35,308 bases of DNA, taken from NCBI GenBank assembly GCA_017860575.1, contig JAGDMS010000022.1, forward strand, positions 1-35,308. Reading direction: 5' to 3'. Each line of letters begins with the position of its first letter. Within the stretch, counting starts at the first letter, position 1. The position numbers and the translations under genes are program-made. Of the stretch, positions 25,446 to 33,281 are shown one piece after another. The notes under the pieces are model-generated. The model was not told the DNA's origin. It made no database searches and saw nothing but the letters and a program-made list of their open reading frames with translations. Source of the DNA: Deltaproteobacteria bacterium (GTDB lineage: Bacteria > Desulfobacterota > Binatia > HRBIN30).

Positions 25446-25812
25446 GTGCCGGCCATTGGCGCCACCGTCACTTGCCGTAGTGCCAGGGTGGACAATCTGG
25501 TGCTGATCGGCCACGGCTGTTCGGTCGGGGAAGGCCGTGCGCTGGTCGCCCAGGTCGGCTTGTCCGGCAGCACGCAGGTCGCCCGCTTCGTGCGCACGAG
25601 GAACCAAGTCGGCCTTGCAGGGCACCTGACCATCGGGGACGGCGCGCAATTGGCGGCCAAGTCGGGCGTGAGCCACGCTGTCGGCCCGGGGGAAGTGGTC
25701 GGCGGCTGATCCCGCCGTTGAGATTCACCTCTGGCGGCGCACAACGGCGGCGCTCAAGTATCTGTCGGAACTGTTCCGCCGCGCGCGTCAGATCGAGAAG
25801 TCACTGGCGCCG
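25446..25812 (+). pseudogene. LpxD (UDP-3-O-acylglucosamine N-acyltransferase), C-terminal fragment
   Basis: The frame from 25446 encodes hexapeptide repeats typical of LpxD: RVDNLVLIGHGCSVGEG, LVAQVGLSGSTQVARF, QVGLAGHLTIGDGAQLAAKS and VSHAVGPGEVVGG, then a stop at 25707-25709. A second frame continues with PAVEIHLWRRTTAALKYLSE and LFRRARQIEKSLAP, the C-terminal helices of LpxD. LpxD adds the second acyl chain in lipid A synthesis. The N-terminal two thirds and the catalytic His region are missing and the frame is broken near 25707, so it is a relic; a functional lpxD must lie elsewhere. Confidence 0.8.
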
Positions 25813-25974
25813 ACGTCGAGAAGTGCATCGCCTTTGATCGGTACCCTGAGTCGGTGTAGGCCCAAATTTCACCATGCGGCTTCCTAATCTGTACGTATTC
25901 CGCGTTTGTCAGACCTGACGCCCCAATTTCTTGCAGGGAAGGCGGCCAGTCAGTAACCGGACCGAGCATTTGTG

Positions 25975-26979
25975 TCAGGAACGTCTGCGATACCGAACGG
26001 AGATCAAACTGGCGATACCAACCGCCGCCAATAGTGCACAAAGGGCGACGATGCCCCGTTCAGAGGCTGCTGGCGCTCCGGTGATCTCTGCACGGCACAA
26101 ACCGATACTACCTGGCAGATTGCATGATTGACCCGGATTGGAACAGGGAGCGTTGCAGCAAACACCGCTCGCACAGAATGTCGACGCACACTGGGTACCG
26201 TCACCGCATGCGTCGCCTAGGCTGAGGGCCGTTGGGGTTGGCGTTGGCGTAGCCGTGGAGGTTGCCGTCGGGGTTGCCGTTGGGGTTGCCGTCGGCTCCC
26301 CCTCAACCCCGGTGACATCGACGCTGTCAATCTCCCAGTTCGGCTGGAAGTTACCGCGTGTGTTCGTGTCATTAGCGGCCATGAAGGCGACTTGGATCGA
26401 ATCGCCCGCCTGGAATGAACCGAGCGTGCAGATGCTCGTGAGCTTACTGCCCGCAAAGTCGGTCGAATCAAGAACATAGGCGGGTTGGCCAGCCAATGCA
26501 GACGCGCTATTGGCTACCACGGTGCCGTTATAGCCGTTCTGAGTGAAAGCCGCCGACGGCACGGCGGTGAAGGGACCACCGTTGACGCTGACGCGGACCT
26601 GGCCGCCGTCCCAATTTCCCTGCTCGAAGCTATAGCGATGCACAAAGGTCAACTGCACCGGGCCAGCCTGGGGCACGAATATGGCTGGACTGATGAGGGT
26701 GGAAGTATTCGGGTGCTGATTTTCCGCACCCTGGCCAGCCTCAGTCCAACTCCCGCTGCCGGCGGAATAGACCCAGGGGCCGTCATACGGCAGCGGCGTG
26801 TCCACCGTAAATCCTCCGTCGCCGCCGTTGAAGTTTTCGCTCAACAACACGGCGGCTTGGGATGGCGAAGCCGTCAGTCCCAGTAGAAAAGCCGAAGCGA
26901 GCAGGGTTGGAAGATGTCCGGTCAGACGCGACTTCGCGAGGACAATCAGTGCGTGGAGTTTGAATAAGCTTGTTCTCAC
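25975..26979 (-). CDS. Secreted Cys-rich protein with Thr-Pro linker and C-terminal membrane anchor
   Basis: The 334-residue protein starts at a GTG preceded by GGAGGGACC. It has a long signal peptide ending at ASPSQA-AVLLS. A beta-sandwich-like domain follows (SENFNGGDGGF, LISPAIFVPQAGPVQLTFVH, WEIDSVDVTGVEG), similar in style to the carbohydrate- or protein-binding domains of secreted peptidases. Then come repeated TATP/TPTP units, a Cys-rich module (CGDGTQCASTFCASGVCCN, APCSNPGQSCNLPGSIGLC) and a tail of Ala/Leu membrane segment plus RYRRRS. The tail resembles exosortase/rhombosortase-type sorting signals but has no GC or PEP motif. Function unknown; probably cell-surface. Confidence 0.8.
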   Translation of the reverse strand: MRTSLFKLHALIVLAKSRLTGHLPTLLASAFLLGLTASPSQAAVLLSENFNGGDGGFTVDTPLPYDGPWVYSAGSGSWTEAGQGAENQHPNTSTLISPAIFVPQAGPVQLTFVHRYSFEQGNWDGGQVRVSVNGGPFTAVPSAAFTQNGYNGTVVANSASALAGQPAYVLDSTDFAGSKLTSICTLGSFQAGDSIQVAFMAANDTNTRGNFQPNWEIDSVDVTGVEGEPTATPTATPTATSTATPTPTPTALSLGDACGDGTQCASTFCASGVCCNAPCSNPGQSCNLPGSIGLCRAEITGAPAASERGIVALCALLAAVGIASLISVRYRRRS

Positions 26980-27140
26980 CGCTAGGTCCCTCCGTGTCGT
27001 TTTGATGATGCAATTGTATCTTCCTCTCGAAGATCCGTTTTACACACGACCAAACGCCGAAGTGGGGAATATCTAATTCCGCCCGGTGAGGTCAACCTCT
27101 TGTAGAATGAGCCCAACAGATTGAACCGCACAGCGTCCAA

Positions 27141-27791
27141 TCAGCAGTCTTCTATCCGTAACCGCTGGCCCCCACCGCGTTCCACAGGCGCGTTCAGGGT
27201 CACCCGGCCTTTGAAGTAGTCGAAGTTTCCTCCCTCGGTCCTGACGGTGATGGATCGCTCCTCGGTCGGCTTGTTGGTGATGAGATTCGCCGCGCCGGCG
27301 ATCGTGTTGCGCCCGTACAACGTGCCCTGCGGCCCCCGCAGCACCTCGACGCGCTCGAGATCCTCCAAGTCCAGGTTGCTGCCCAGTTGTCTGGCGAGGT
27401 AGACCCCGTCGACGTACAAGCCCGCCGCGGGTTGAAACGCCGGGCTCGTGTTTGCCTGGGTCAGTCCACGTATGCTGACGACCGTCCCGCTGGAGCCGCT
27501 GACATTCGCTTCGATGCGGACGTTGGGCGCGGTCTTGCCGATATCAATCAGCTCAGACACGCCTTTTGCTTGTAGCGTCTCACTCGTCAGCGCGGTGACG
27601 GAGATCGGCACTTCCTGGATGTTTTCCTCGCGCTTCTGCGCGACGACGGTGATCTCTTCGATCTCCGTCTCCATCCTCGGCGCCCCCTTCTTCCCCTTGG
27701 CCGCTTGCGCCCAACTTGCCGGTGGAACAGCCAGCGCGGCAACCACAGCCAGTCCTGTACTGAACCGCATAAAACTTCTCGCGTCTGCCAT
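27141..27791 (-). CDS. TonB-dependent receptor, truncated to plug domain
   Basis: The 216-residue product starts at the ATG at 27791 (GGAGGGGGAAACC upstream) with a signal peptide ending PPASWAQA. It then has the TonB box/plug region EEITVVAQKREENIQEVPIS, VTALTSETLQAKGVSELIDI, VSIRGLTQ, LYVDGVYLARQ and VEVLRGPQGTLYGRNTIAGA, followed by NLITNKPTEE. Family members are 700-900 residues. Here the frame ends with RLRIEDC after the first barrel strands, so the outer-membrane barrel is missing and it cannot transport. The style (VAQKREENIQEVPISVTA) is that of receptors in sphingomonads and related degraders. It lies in the region of gene fragments. Confidence 0.85.
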   Translation of the reverse strand: MADARSFMRFSTGLAVVAALAVPPASWAQAAKGKKGAPRMETEIEEITVVAQKREENIQEVPISVTALTSETLQAKGVSELIDIGKTAPNVRIEANVSGSSGTVVSIRGLTQANTSPAFQPAAGLYVDGVYLARQLGSNLDLEDLERVEVLRGPQGTLYGRNTIAGAANLITNKPTEERSITVRTEGGNFDYFKGRVTLNAPVERGGGQRLRIEDC

Positions 27792-27914
27792 GGTTTCCCC
27801 CTCCTCTCCGAAGCTCAGCCGTGCGCGAGCCTCGTTGCTGAAAATCCCCCAATGCTCTCCAGCCTGATGAATAAGGGTTGAGGCGTGTTCACGTATCATT
27901 AGTAAATAGATCAA

Positions 27915-28190
27915 TCGAATGACATATTACGAAGAACGACATGATGTGCATCATTCGGAGTGAAAAGGTTGTTGGCGAGCGCCAAGAGAAAGGGGGTGTG
28001 ATTGCACGCGACGGGATGAGGCACGAGGCTGGACAGGGGGATCAGGGGTTGCCGCTCACGGCTATCCTGTGTGGGAGGTTTGTCTTTCCCGGTTGACGTG
28101 CTGCCACCCTCTGTGTGCCCCGACTGCCAACCTTGTTCTGGGCCGTTGTGTCGACGGGTGTACCCAGGCTGCCAGCGCTGGGTTCCGAGC
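27915..28190. other. Intergenic stretch without recognised features
   Basis: Between the truncated receptor and the PIN relic no gene, RNA or repeat was recognised. The part just upstream of the receptor start is AT-richer (27890-27960) and may hold its promoter. Confidence 0.4.
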
Positions 28191-28193
28191 GGA

Positions 28194-28340
28194 GCCTCTC
28201 AGCGGATAAATTCCCAATGCCTCAGCTGCCGCAGTCATGCGTCGATCGAAGCTGATCAGCACGTGCGCACTGTAGGTACCGGTCAAGGCGAGGTGCAGCG
28301 CGTCCGCGGCGCGCAAAGGAACCGGGCGGCGGTGGTTAAC
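28194..28340 (-). pseudogene. PIN-domain (VapC-like) toxin, C-terminal fragment
   Basis: The frame reads PLRAADALHLALTGTYSAHV then LISFDRRMTAAAEALGIYPL. This matches the last third of VapC-type PIN ribonucleases (RAADALHLA and the SFDRRM acidic site). The N-terminal part with the first catalytic aspartate is absent, replaced by the end of the zinc-ribbon gene upstream, and no antitoxin is seen. It is a relic. Confidence 0.7.
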
Positions 28341-28656
28341 TTCCGCTGCGCTCGTTCAGATCCCGCAGCAGGTCCCTCGCCTCTGCTTCGTGCTCGGGAC
28401 GCACCTGAACCTCGACGGGCCCTGCGGCGATCAGACTCTCCACCTCCTCGTTCCTGGCGAAGAACGGGATTCCGGCTCCCTCCAGCAACGACTTCGCAAG
28501 CGCAAGTTCGGAGTGGTCGCGCGTGAGGAGCACGGTTACGAAGTCGACCCACTCGGGCGCTTCTCTCGCGGGAAGCGCTGGGATGAGCGCCCCGCCGCAC
28601 TCGCAGCACTGCGACACTTCCTCTCGATACTCAGCTCCACATTGCGAACAGAACAC
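28336..28656 (-). CDS. Zinc-ribbon plus DUF2007 small protein
   Basis: The 106-residue protein has an N-terminal zinc ribbon (MFCSQCGAEYREEVSQCCEC, four cysteines in two CxxC-type pairs). A DUF2007-type domain follows: FVTVLLTRDHSELALAKSLL, EGAGIPFFARNEEV, EVQVRPEHEAEARDLL. DUF2007 is thought to be a ferredoxin-like/PII-like fold with a possible signalling role; no precise function is known. Start is a GTG with GGAGGAGGACGCC upstream. It appears intact and lies just inside the right end of the insert. Confidence 0.85.
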   Translation of the reverse strand: MFCSQCGAEYREEVSQCCECGGALIPALPAREAPEWVDFVTVLLTRDHSELALAKSLLEGAGIPFFARNEEVESLIAAGPVEVQVRPEHEAEARDLLRDLNERSGS

Positions 28657-28787
28657 GGCGTCCTCCTCCCTACACCTTGCTCTACACTCAGGCTACCAGT
28701 TTCTGCAAGGAAGGCAGAAAGCGACCGGAGAACGACGCGCTCGGTCGTTTTTCCGCCACGCTTTGTGCCACTGTGGCAGCCCCGCCG

Positions 28788-28939
28788 GGGTCAAGTTTGT
28801 CCCACGATGATGTCACCCATTTTTGGCTCGACACTCCCCGTCTCACGTTCACGCCCGCACATACTCCACCGCCACGCCCAGCACCGCGATTGTGGGGCCC
28901 TGGCGACTTAAGTTTGACGATAAATGGGTCACCATTGTG
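28788..28939. repeat. Imperfect direct repeats at right edge of insert
   Basis: A copy at 28791-28822 (TCAAGTTTGTCCCACGATGA then TGTCACCCATT) resembles 28908-28936 (TTAAGTTTGACGATAAATGG then GTCACCATT). The first copy, GGGTCAAGTTTGTCCC at 28788-28803, also resembles the left border GGGTCACCATTTGTCCC at 15944-15960. They may be ends of a former mobile element. Confidence 0.4.
28926..28936. repeat. Direct repeat at right edge of the 13-kb insert
   Basis: GGGTCACCATT is identical to 15944-15954. On the minus strand it encodes N-G-D-P, the last residues of the OprB N-terminal half that fit the C-terminal half. Confidence 0.65.
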
Positions 28940-29363
28940 TGCCGCCGCCACAGCGGAGCCCAGGGTGTCCCCATCCCGACGGGGGATGAGCCCGGTGTAT
29001 ACCGCGCCCGCACCGGTGTAACTGAGGAACTGGTCCACATCCGGGTCGGCGATACCATAAATGAAAAGCGTTCCCGCCGGCACACCCGTCAGGGCCTGCA
29101 GATGACAGGTGAGCGTGAGGTCAAGATTGCCGAAGTAGATGGTTCGCCGGTTGATGCTGCCGCTGAGGTTGGACACCACGTCGCTCGTGTAGGTGGCGTG
29201 CAATGCCACGCCGTGCGTCAGGAGGGTGCTGCGCAGACCGTACCAATCGCCGGTCGGGAACGGCCGCTCCGCCAGGCTCTGTGCGGACGCGGGGGGCGAG
29301 CGGGAGCAGCAGCGCGATGATCGCACAGGCGGTGGTATGGGTGGCGGGAGGAATGGTACTCAC
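28926..29363 (-). pseudogene. OprB-type porin, N-terminal part with frameshift and internal deletion
   Basis: A GTG at 29363 overlaps the glpK stop by four bases and opens a signal peptide ([24 protein letters not shown]). The frame then shifts in a six-C run near 29291-29296. Removing one C gives PLAPASAQ-SLAERPF, a normal cleavage site, then PTGDWYGLRSTLLTHGVALH, TYTSDVVSNLSGSINR and GNLDLTL, the OprB N-terminus. After GTLFIYGIADPD about 200 family residues are missing and FLSYTGAGAVYTGLIPRRDG and AAAHNGDP follow. The sequence after NGDPF belongs to the insert. The glpK linkage suggests glycerol or sugar uptake before decay. Confidence 0.8.
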
Positions 29364-30844
29364 GACCCCAGCGACCGCACCGCGCCGACGGCACGGCGCC
29401 AGCCCTGGTAGAGTGCTTCGCGCCGTTCGGGTGCCATGGCTGGTCGGAAGATCCGATCCGGTCGGCGCACGCGCTCAAGGGCGCGCTGGGACTTCCATAA
29501 CCCCACACCAAGACCGGCCAGGAGAGCCGCGCCGAGGGCCGTGGTTTCGATGACCTTGGGACGATCCACCGTGGTGCCGAGCACGTCCGCCTGAAACTGC
29601 ATCAGCCAGTTGTTGGCCGCGGCGCCACCATCGACACGAAGGCCGCCGAGCGGACGCCCGGATTCGGCCACCATGACGTCGACCACGTCCCGGGTCTGGT
29701 ACGCCAACGATTCGAGTGTGGCACGGGTGACATGGGCGCGGTTGATGCCACGTGTCAGACCGACGAGCGCGCCGCGGGCGGCGGTGTCCCAGTAGGGTGC
29801 CCCAAGCCCGACAAAGGCGGGCACCAGGTAAACCCCCAAGGTGGAATCGACCCGCCGCGCCAGGGCCGCAGAGTCCTTCGCCTTTTTGATCAAGCCGAGG
29901 CCGTCGCGCAGCCACTGCACGGCTGCCCCGGCGATGAACACCGAGCCTTCGGTGGCGTAGGCCGGCGTGCCGTCGGGTGCACACGCCAGGGTGGTGATCA
30001 AACCGCGGCGCGAGGTCACCGCCTGCTCGCCGGTGTACATCAGCAGGAAACAGCCGGTGCCGTAGGTGTTCTTGACCATGCCCGGACGGAAGCAGGCCTG
30101 ACCGAACAGGGCCGCTTGCTGATCGCCCGCAATCCCGGCGATCGGCACTTCCGCGCCGAAGACGCGGGCGTCGGTCATACCGATCACGCCGGCGGACGAG
30201 ACGACGCGGGGTAGGATGTCGGCCGGCACGTTGAGCAGCCGCAGCAATTCCTCATCCCAACTGCGCGTGTGAATGTTGAACAACAGCGTGCGCGAGGCGT
30301 TGGTGTAGTCGGTGGCGTGCACCTGGCCACCGGTCAGTTTCCACAGCAGCCAACTGTCAACGGTGCCGAAGGCGACGTGCCCGGCGCGGGCGCGTCTGCC
30401 CCTGACGTGGTCGAGCAGCCATTGCACCTTGGTGCCCGAGAAATAGGGATCGATGACCAGGCCGGTCTTTGCGTGCACGAACGGCTCAACGCCCTCGGCT
30501 TTGAGTGCCTCACAGGCCGCGGCCGTGCGACGGTCCTGCCACACGATGGCGCGATTTAGCGGCGTGCCGCTGCGGCGGTCCCAGAGCACCGTGGTCTCGC
30601 GTTGGTTGGTGATGCCGATGGCCGCGATATCCGGCGGCCGCAACCGGGCGGCCCGCAGCGCGACGCCGATTTCCCGCTTGGTGACCCGCCAGATCTCCTC
30701 CGGATCGTGCTCGACCCAACCCGGCCGCGGATAGTACTGGCGGAATTCGGAGTAGCCGCGGCCGCGCACCCGCCCGGAGTGATCGAAGACCAGCGCGGTG
30801 GTGCCAGTCGTTCCCTGGTCGATTGCCAACACGTGCTGTGCCAT
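29360..30844 (-). CDS. glpK: Glycerol kinase
   Basis: The 494-residue FGGY-family kinase phosphorylates glycerol to sn-glycerol 3-phosphate. It shows the phosphate-binding start [89 protein letters not shown] and the ATP-site segment [20 protein letters not shown]. Length is standard. The ATG at 30844 has AAGG upstream; the long open extension beyond it is not conserved and overlaps the divergent gene. It overlaps the decayed oprB gene by four bases and is divergent from the Get3-like pair, so it probably belonged to a glycerol uptake operon. Confidence 0.96.
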   Translation of the reverse strand: MAQHVLAIDQGTTGTTALVFDHSGRVRGRGYSEFRQYYPRPGWVEHDPEEIWRVTKREIGVALRAARLRPPDIAAIGITNQRETTVLWDRRSGTPLNRAIVWQDRRTAAACEALKAEGVEPFVHAKTGLVIDPYFSGTKVQWLLDHVRGRRARAGHVAFGTVDSWLLWKLTGGQVHATDYTNASRTLLFNIHTRSWDEELLRLLNVPADILPRVVSSAGVIGMTDARVFGAEVPIAGIAGDQQAALFGQACFRPGMVKNTYGTGCFLLMYTGEQAVTSRRGLITTLACAPDGTPAYATEGSVFIAGAAVQWLRDGLGLIKKAKDSAALARRVDSTLGVYLVPAFVGLGAPYWDTAARGALVGLTRGINRAHVTRATLESLAYQTRDVVDVMVAESGRPLGGLRVDGGAAANNWLMQFQADVLGTTVDRPKVIETTALGAALLAGLGVGLWKSQRALERVRRPDRIFRPAMAPERREALYQGWRRAVGAVRSLGS

Positions 30845-30956
30845 CCGCACCTTCCCCTCTCGTTCCTCACACAGAGTGAACGATCTGTCGTGACATGCAA
30901 CCGTGATGCTGAATTTTTTCCTTGGGCCGTGGGTTCCCGGGCGGCCACTTGGTCCA

Positions 30957-30985
30957 TTGTTGGCGCACACCGCAGCCGCTAAGAT
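30957..30985 (+). promoter_or_regulatory. Possible promoter for a leaderless Get3-like mRNA
   Basis: TTGTTG (30957-30962), a 17-bp spacer and TAAGAT (30980-30985) resemble a weak sigma70 promoter. The predicted start of transcription, about 30992-30993, coincides with the ATG at 30993. No Shine-Dalgarno is visible before either candidate ATG. Confidence 0.35.
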
Positions 30986-30992
30986 GCGCCCG

Positions 30993-31997
30993 ATGCGCGC
31001 GCGACGGCTCCTATTCGTGACCGGCAAGGGCGGCGTCGGCAAGACAACGGTAGCGGCGGCGCTGGGCCAGTACCTGGGAACATCGCGACATCGTGCCCTG
31101 ATCGTGGAGACGGCGATGGACGGTCGCTTGGCACATCTCTTTGGCCACACTGACCTGTCGGCCGAACCCCGGCGTTTGCGCGCCGGCCTCGACGCGGTGC
31201 GGGTGGATGCGCGGCAGTTGGTGGAAGAGTACTTCTCCCGCTTGCTCCGCTTCCAAATGCTGTCGCAGCGGCTGCTATCGAGTGAGACGTTCAATGCGCT
31301 GACGGCGGCGGTGCCGGGGATCACGGAGTTTCTGCTGCTGGAGAAAATCCTCGACTGGATTGAGCCCGGCTTTGGCGGCCGCCGGCGCGGCTACGAGATC
31401 ATCATTGTCGATGGCCCGGCCACCGGTCATGCATTGAAGATGCTGCGCACCCCGCGGGCGCTGGCATCGATGGTGCCGGGAGGGCCACTGGGCAAGACGG
31501 CCCGCCGGCTGCTGGCCCTGCTGGGAGACCACGCGTGTACCCAGGTTCTGCTGGTGACTCTGCCGGACGAGATGGCGGTGCGCGAGACCATGGAGACGCA
31601 GCACGCACTCGAGGGCGATCTGGCAATCCGCGTTGCCCGGCCGGTGATTAATCGTGTCTTTCCGCGCCACTTCTCCGGCGCGGAGGCGCAACTGATCGAG
31701 CAACACCGCAAAGTCAACGGCCATGCGGCACAGGCGCTGCTCGAGGCGGCGCGCTTCAGCATCGCCTGCCGCCGCGAAGCGGAGCGGCACGTCGCCCACC
31801 TGCGGCGTGTGCTCGGTGTGCGGCCGATTCTGCTGCATCAGTTCTTCAGCAAAGAGGTCCAGGCGCAGCACCTCGAAGCGTTTGGCCGCATGCTTGGAAA
31901 GGCCGTCCTGGAAGCGACGAACGAAGGCCGCGCGCCGAAAGCTGATTTCCGCGGCCGCACCCCGGTTTCAGTGGACGACGTAAATGATGACGATTGA
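30993..31997 (+). CDS. ArsA/Get3-like ATPase, first of a pair (Rv3679-like)
   Basis: The 334-residue protein starts [20 protein letters not shown] with the deviant Walker A motif GKGGVGKTT of ArsA/Get3/MinD ATPases, and has the Walker B-like [13 protein letters not shown]. The A-prime position reads VETAMDGRL rather than the DPA of its partner. ATG at 30993 is chosen; 30984 is possible. Its 3' end overlaps the second ATPase gene by 14 bp, so the two are co-translated and likely form a complex. Actinobacteria carry the same pair (Rv3679/Rv3680). Lacking arsenite-binding cysteines, it is unlikely to be an arsenite pump subunit. It lies back to back with glpK. Confidence 0.88.
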   Translation: MRARRLLFVTGKGGVGKTTVAAALGQYLGTSRHRALIVETAMDGRLAHLFGHTDLSAEPRRLRAGLDAVRVDARQLVEEYFSRLLRFQMLSQRLLSSETFNALTAAVPGITEFLLLEKILDWIEPGFGGRRRGYEIIIVDGPATGHALKMLRTPRALASMVPGGPLGKTARRLLALLGDHACTQVLLVTLPDEMAVRETMETQHALEGDLAIRVARPVINRVFPRHFSGAEAQLIEQHRKVNGHAAQALLEAARFSIACRREAERHVAHLRRVLGVRPILLHQFFSKEVQAQHLEAFGRMLGKAVLEATNEGRAPKADFRGRTPVSVDDVNDDD

Positions 31998-33051
31998 CGG
32001 CCTGCTGCGGAAGCGTTTGGTGATCTGCGTGGGTGCCGGAGGGGTCGGCAAGACCACGACTGCGGCGGCGCTGGCGCTCGCCGGCGCGCTGCACCAGCGG
32101 CGCACGGCCGTGATCACCGTCGATCCCGCGCGCCGGCTCAAGGACGCGCTGGGCATTGCGGGATTGTCGACCGAACCGCACACGGTAACGGCCGGTCGGG
32201 TAAGGTTCGATGCGCTGGCTTTGGACACGAAGCGGACCTTCGATGCGCTGATCGAGCGTTTCGCCCCGAGTCCCGCCGTTGCCGAACGCATCCTGGCGAA
32301 TCGGTTGTACCAGGAGGTGTCCAACGAGTTGGCCGGCTCGGCCGAATATATGGCGATGGAGAAGCTGCACGAACTGGTGCTCGGGCGGCACTACCAGACG
32401 CTGGTGGTTGATACCCCGCCGAGCGCGCACGTCCGTGATCTGCTGGCCGCGCCCAATCGCCTGGTGAATCTCCTCACGTCACGGGCGGTCAGTCTGTTGC
32501 AGACCCCCGCCACGCTGTTGTCCCGCGGGCCGTTGAGCGTGGGCCGCCTGGGGCTGACGGCCCTGCTGAAGGTGCTGCAGCGTTGGACCGGCGTCGACCT
32601 GCTACACGACCTTGCCGATTTCGCCGCCGCGTTCGAGCACCTGGTCGAGGGCTTTCATGCACGGGCGGAGGAAGTGAATCAACTGCTGCGTGCTCCTACC
32701 ACGGCTTTCGTCCTGGTGACAACGCTGGAGCCGCACACCGTCGAAACGGCCATCAGCTTCCATCACGAATTGGCAGTCGGCGGATTCCCGATCGCCGGAA
32801 TCATCGCCAATCGGGTGCTGGCGTTCCCCACCCTCGACGAATCAGCTGCGCTGCCGCCCTGGAGCGAGCAGCTGCGCGGGAGGTTGCTGCGTAACTACGG
32901 CGAGCTGCACGCGCTGTCGCAGCGTGACCAGCAGGCAGTGAAAACGCTGCAGTCGCGCACCAAGTCTCCGTTACTCGCCGCGGTCCCGGCTGCGACCCGC
33001 GCCCCGACCACGCTCGCTGGACTGGAACGTTTTGCGCGGTTGCTCCTGTAG
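31984..33051 (+). CDS. ArsA/Get3-like ATPase, second of a pair (Rv3680-like)
   Basis: The 355-residue protein has RLVICVGAGGVGKTTTAAAL (Walker A), the switch-I type VDPARRLKDALG, LAGSAEYMAMEKLHEL, and VVDTPPSAHVRDLL (Walker B/switch II). These place it with ArsA/Get3-family anion-transporter ATPases; no cysteines for arsenite or a CxxC zinc hook are seen. The two adjacent ATG codons (31984, 31987) both lie within the upstream gene. With its partner it probably forms a hetero-oligomeric ATPase. The best known relatives, in Mycobacterium tuberculosis, have been linked to growth with glycerol (as I recall), and glpK is the divergent neighbour. Confidence 0.9.
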   Translation: MMTIDGLLRKRLVICVGAGGVGKTTTAAALALAGALHQRRTAVITVDPARRLKDALGIAGLSTEPHTVTAGRVRFDALALDTKRTFDALIERFAPSPAVAERILANRLYQEVSNELAGSAEYMAMEKLHELVLGRHYQTLVVDTPPSAHVRDLLAAPNRLVNLLTSRAVSLLQTPATLLSRGPLSVGRLGLTALLKVLQRWTGVDLLHDLADFAAAFEHLVEGFHARAEEVNQLLRAPTTAFVLVTTLEPHTVETAISFHHELAVGGFPIAGIIANRVLAFPTLDESAALPPWSEQLRGRLLRNYGELHALSQRDQQAVKTLQSRTKSPLLAAVPAATRAPTTLAGLERFARLLL

Positions 33052-33253
33052 CAGGCTGCTCAAATCCTGATCGCATGTTTCGACAGACGCCTGATTCGGC
33101 GCGCTCAGCATGAGCGGATCCTCTCCCCAATTTTATTGTCGTTTTCCGCTTACCCTGAGCGCGTTGAAGGCTGAGCAGGCGCGTTCCGGCGGACCGTAGA
33201 TTCTCGAAGGACCTCCGTTGAGGGAACTTGCCCGCGCCCCTTTGTTCGCGGCC
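33052..33253. other. Intergenic region with REP-like inverted pair
   Basis: No gene is seen between the second Get3-like ATPase and the heptamer array. The REP-like pair at 33101-33162 occupies its centre. Confidence 0.5.
33101..33162. repeat. REP-like inverted pair
   Basis: GCGCTCAGCATGAGCGGA (33101-33118) and the reverse complement of TCCGCTTACCCTGAGCGC (33145-33162) agree at 15 of 18 positions. They are separated by 26 bp. The CTCAGGGTGAGCGGA-type core is that of the repeat at 261-286. Each arm is flanked by a CTTCAAC/TTCGAC-type sequence, as in that repeat. Confidence 0.6.
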
Positions 33254-33281
33254 CGATACGCGATATGCGATACGCTATATG
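33254..33281. repeat. Heptanucleotide tandem array containing the MaoC start codon
   Basis: Four 7-mers CGATACG, CGATATG, CGATACG, CTATATG are in direct tandem. The ATG of the MaoC-like gene (33279-33281) is the last three bases of unit four. No Shine-Dalgarno is present in or before the array. Confidence 0.75.

Noticed and set aside
28722-28752. Stem-loop CGACCG/CGGTCG followed by TTTTT on the plus strand
   Set aside because: It looks like a terminator, but no plus-strand gene ends here, so I do not list it as functional.
30845-31324. 160-residue N-terminal extension of glycerol kinase
   Set aside because: FGGY kinases start at [16 protein letters not shown]; the extension is antisense to the Get3-like gene.
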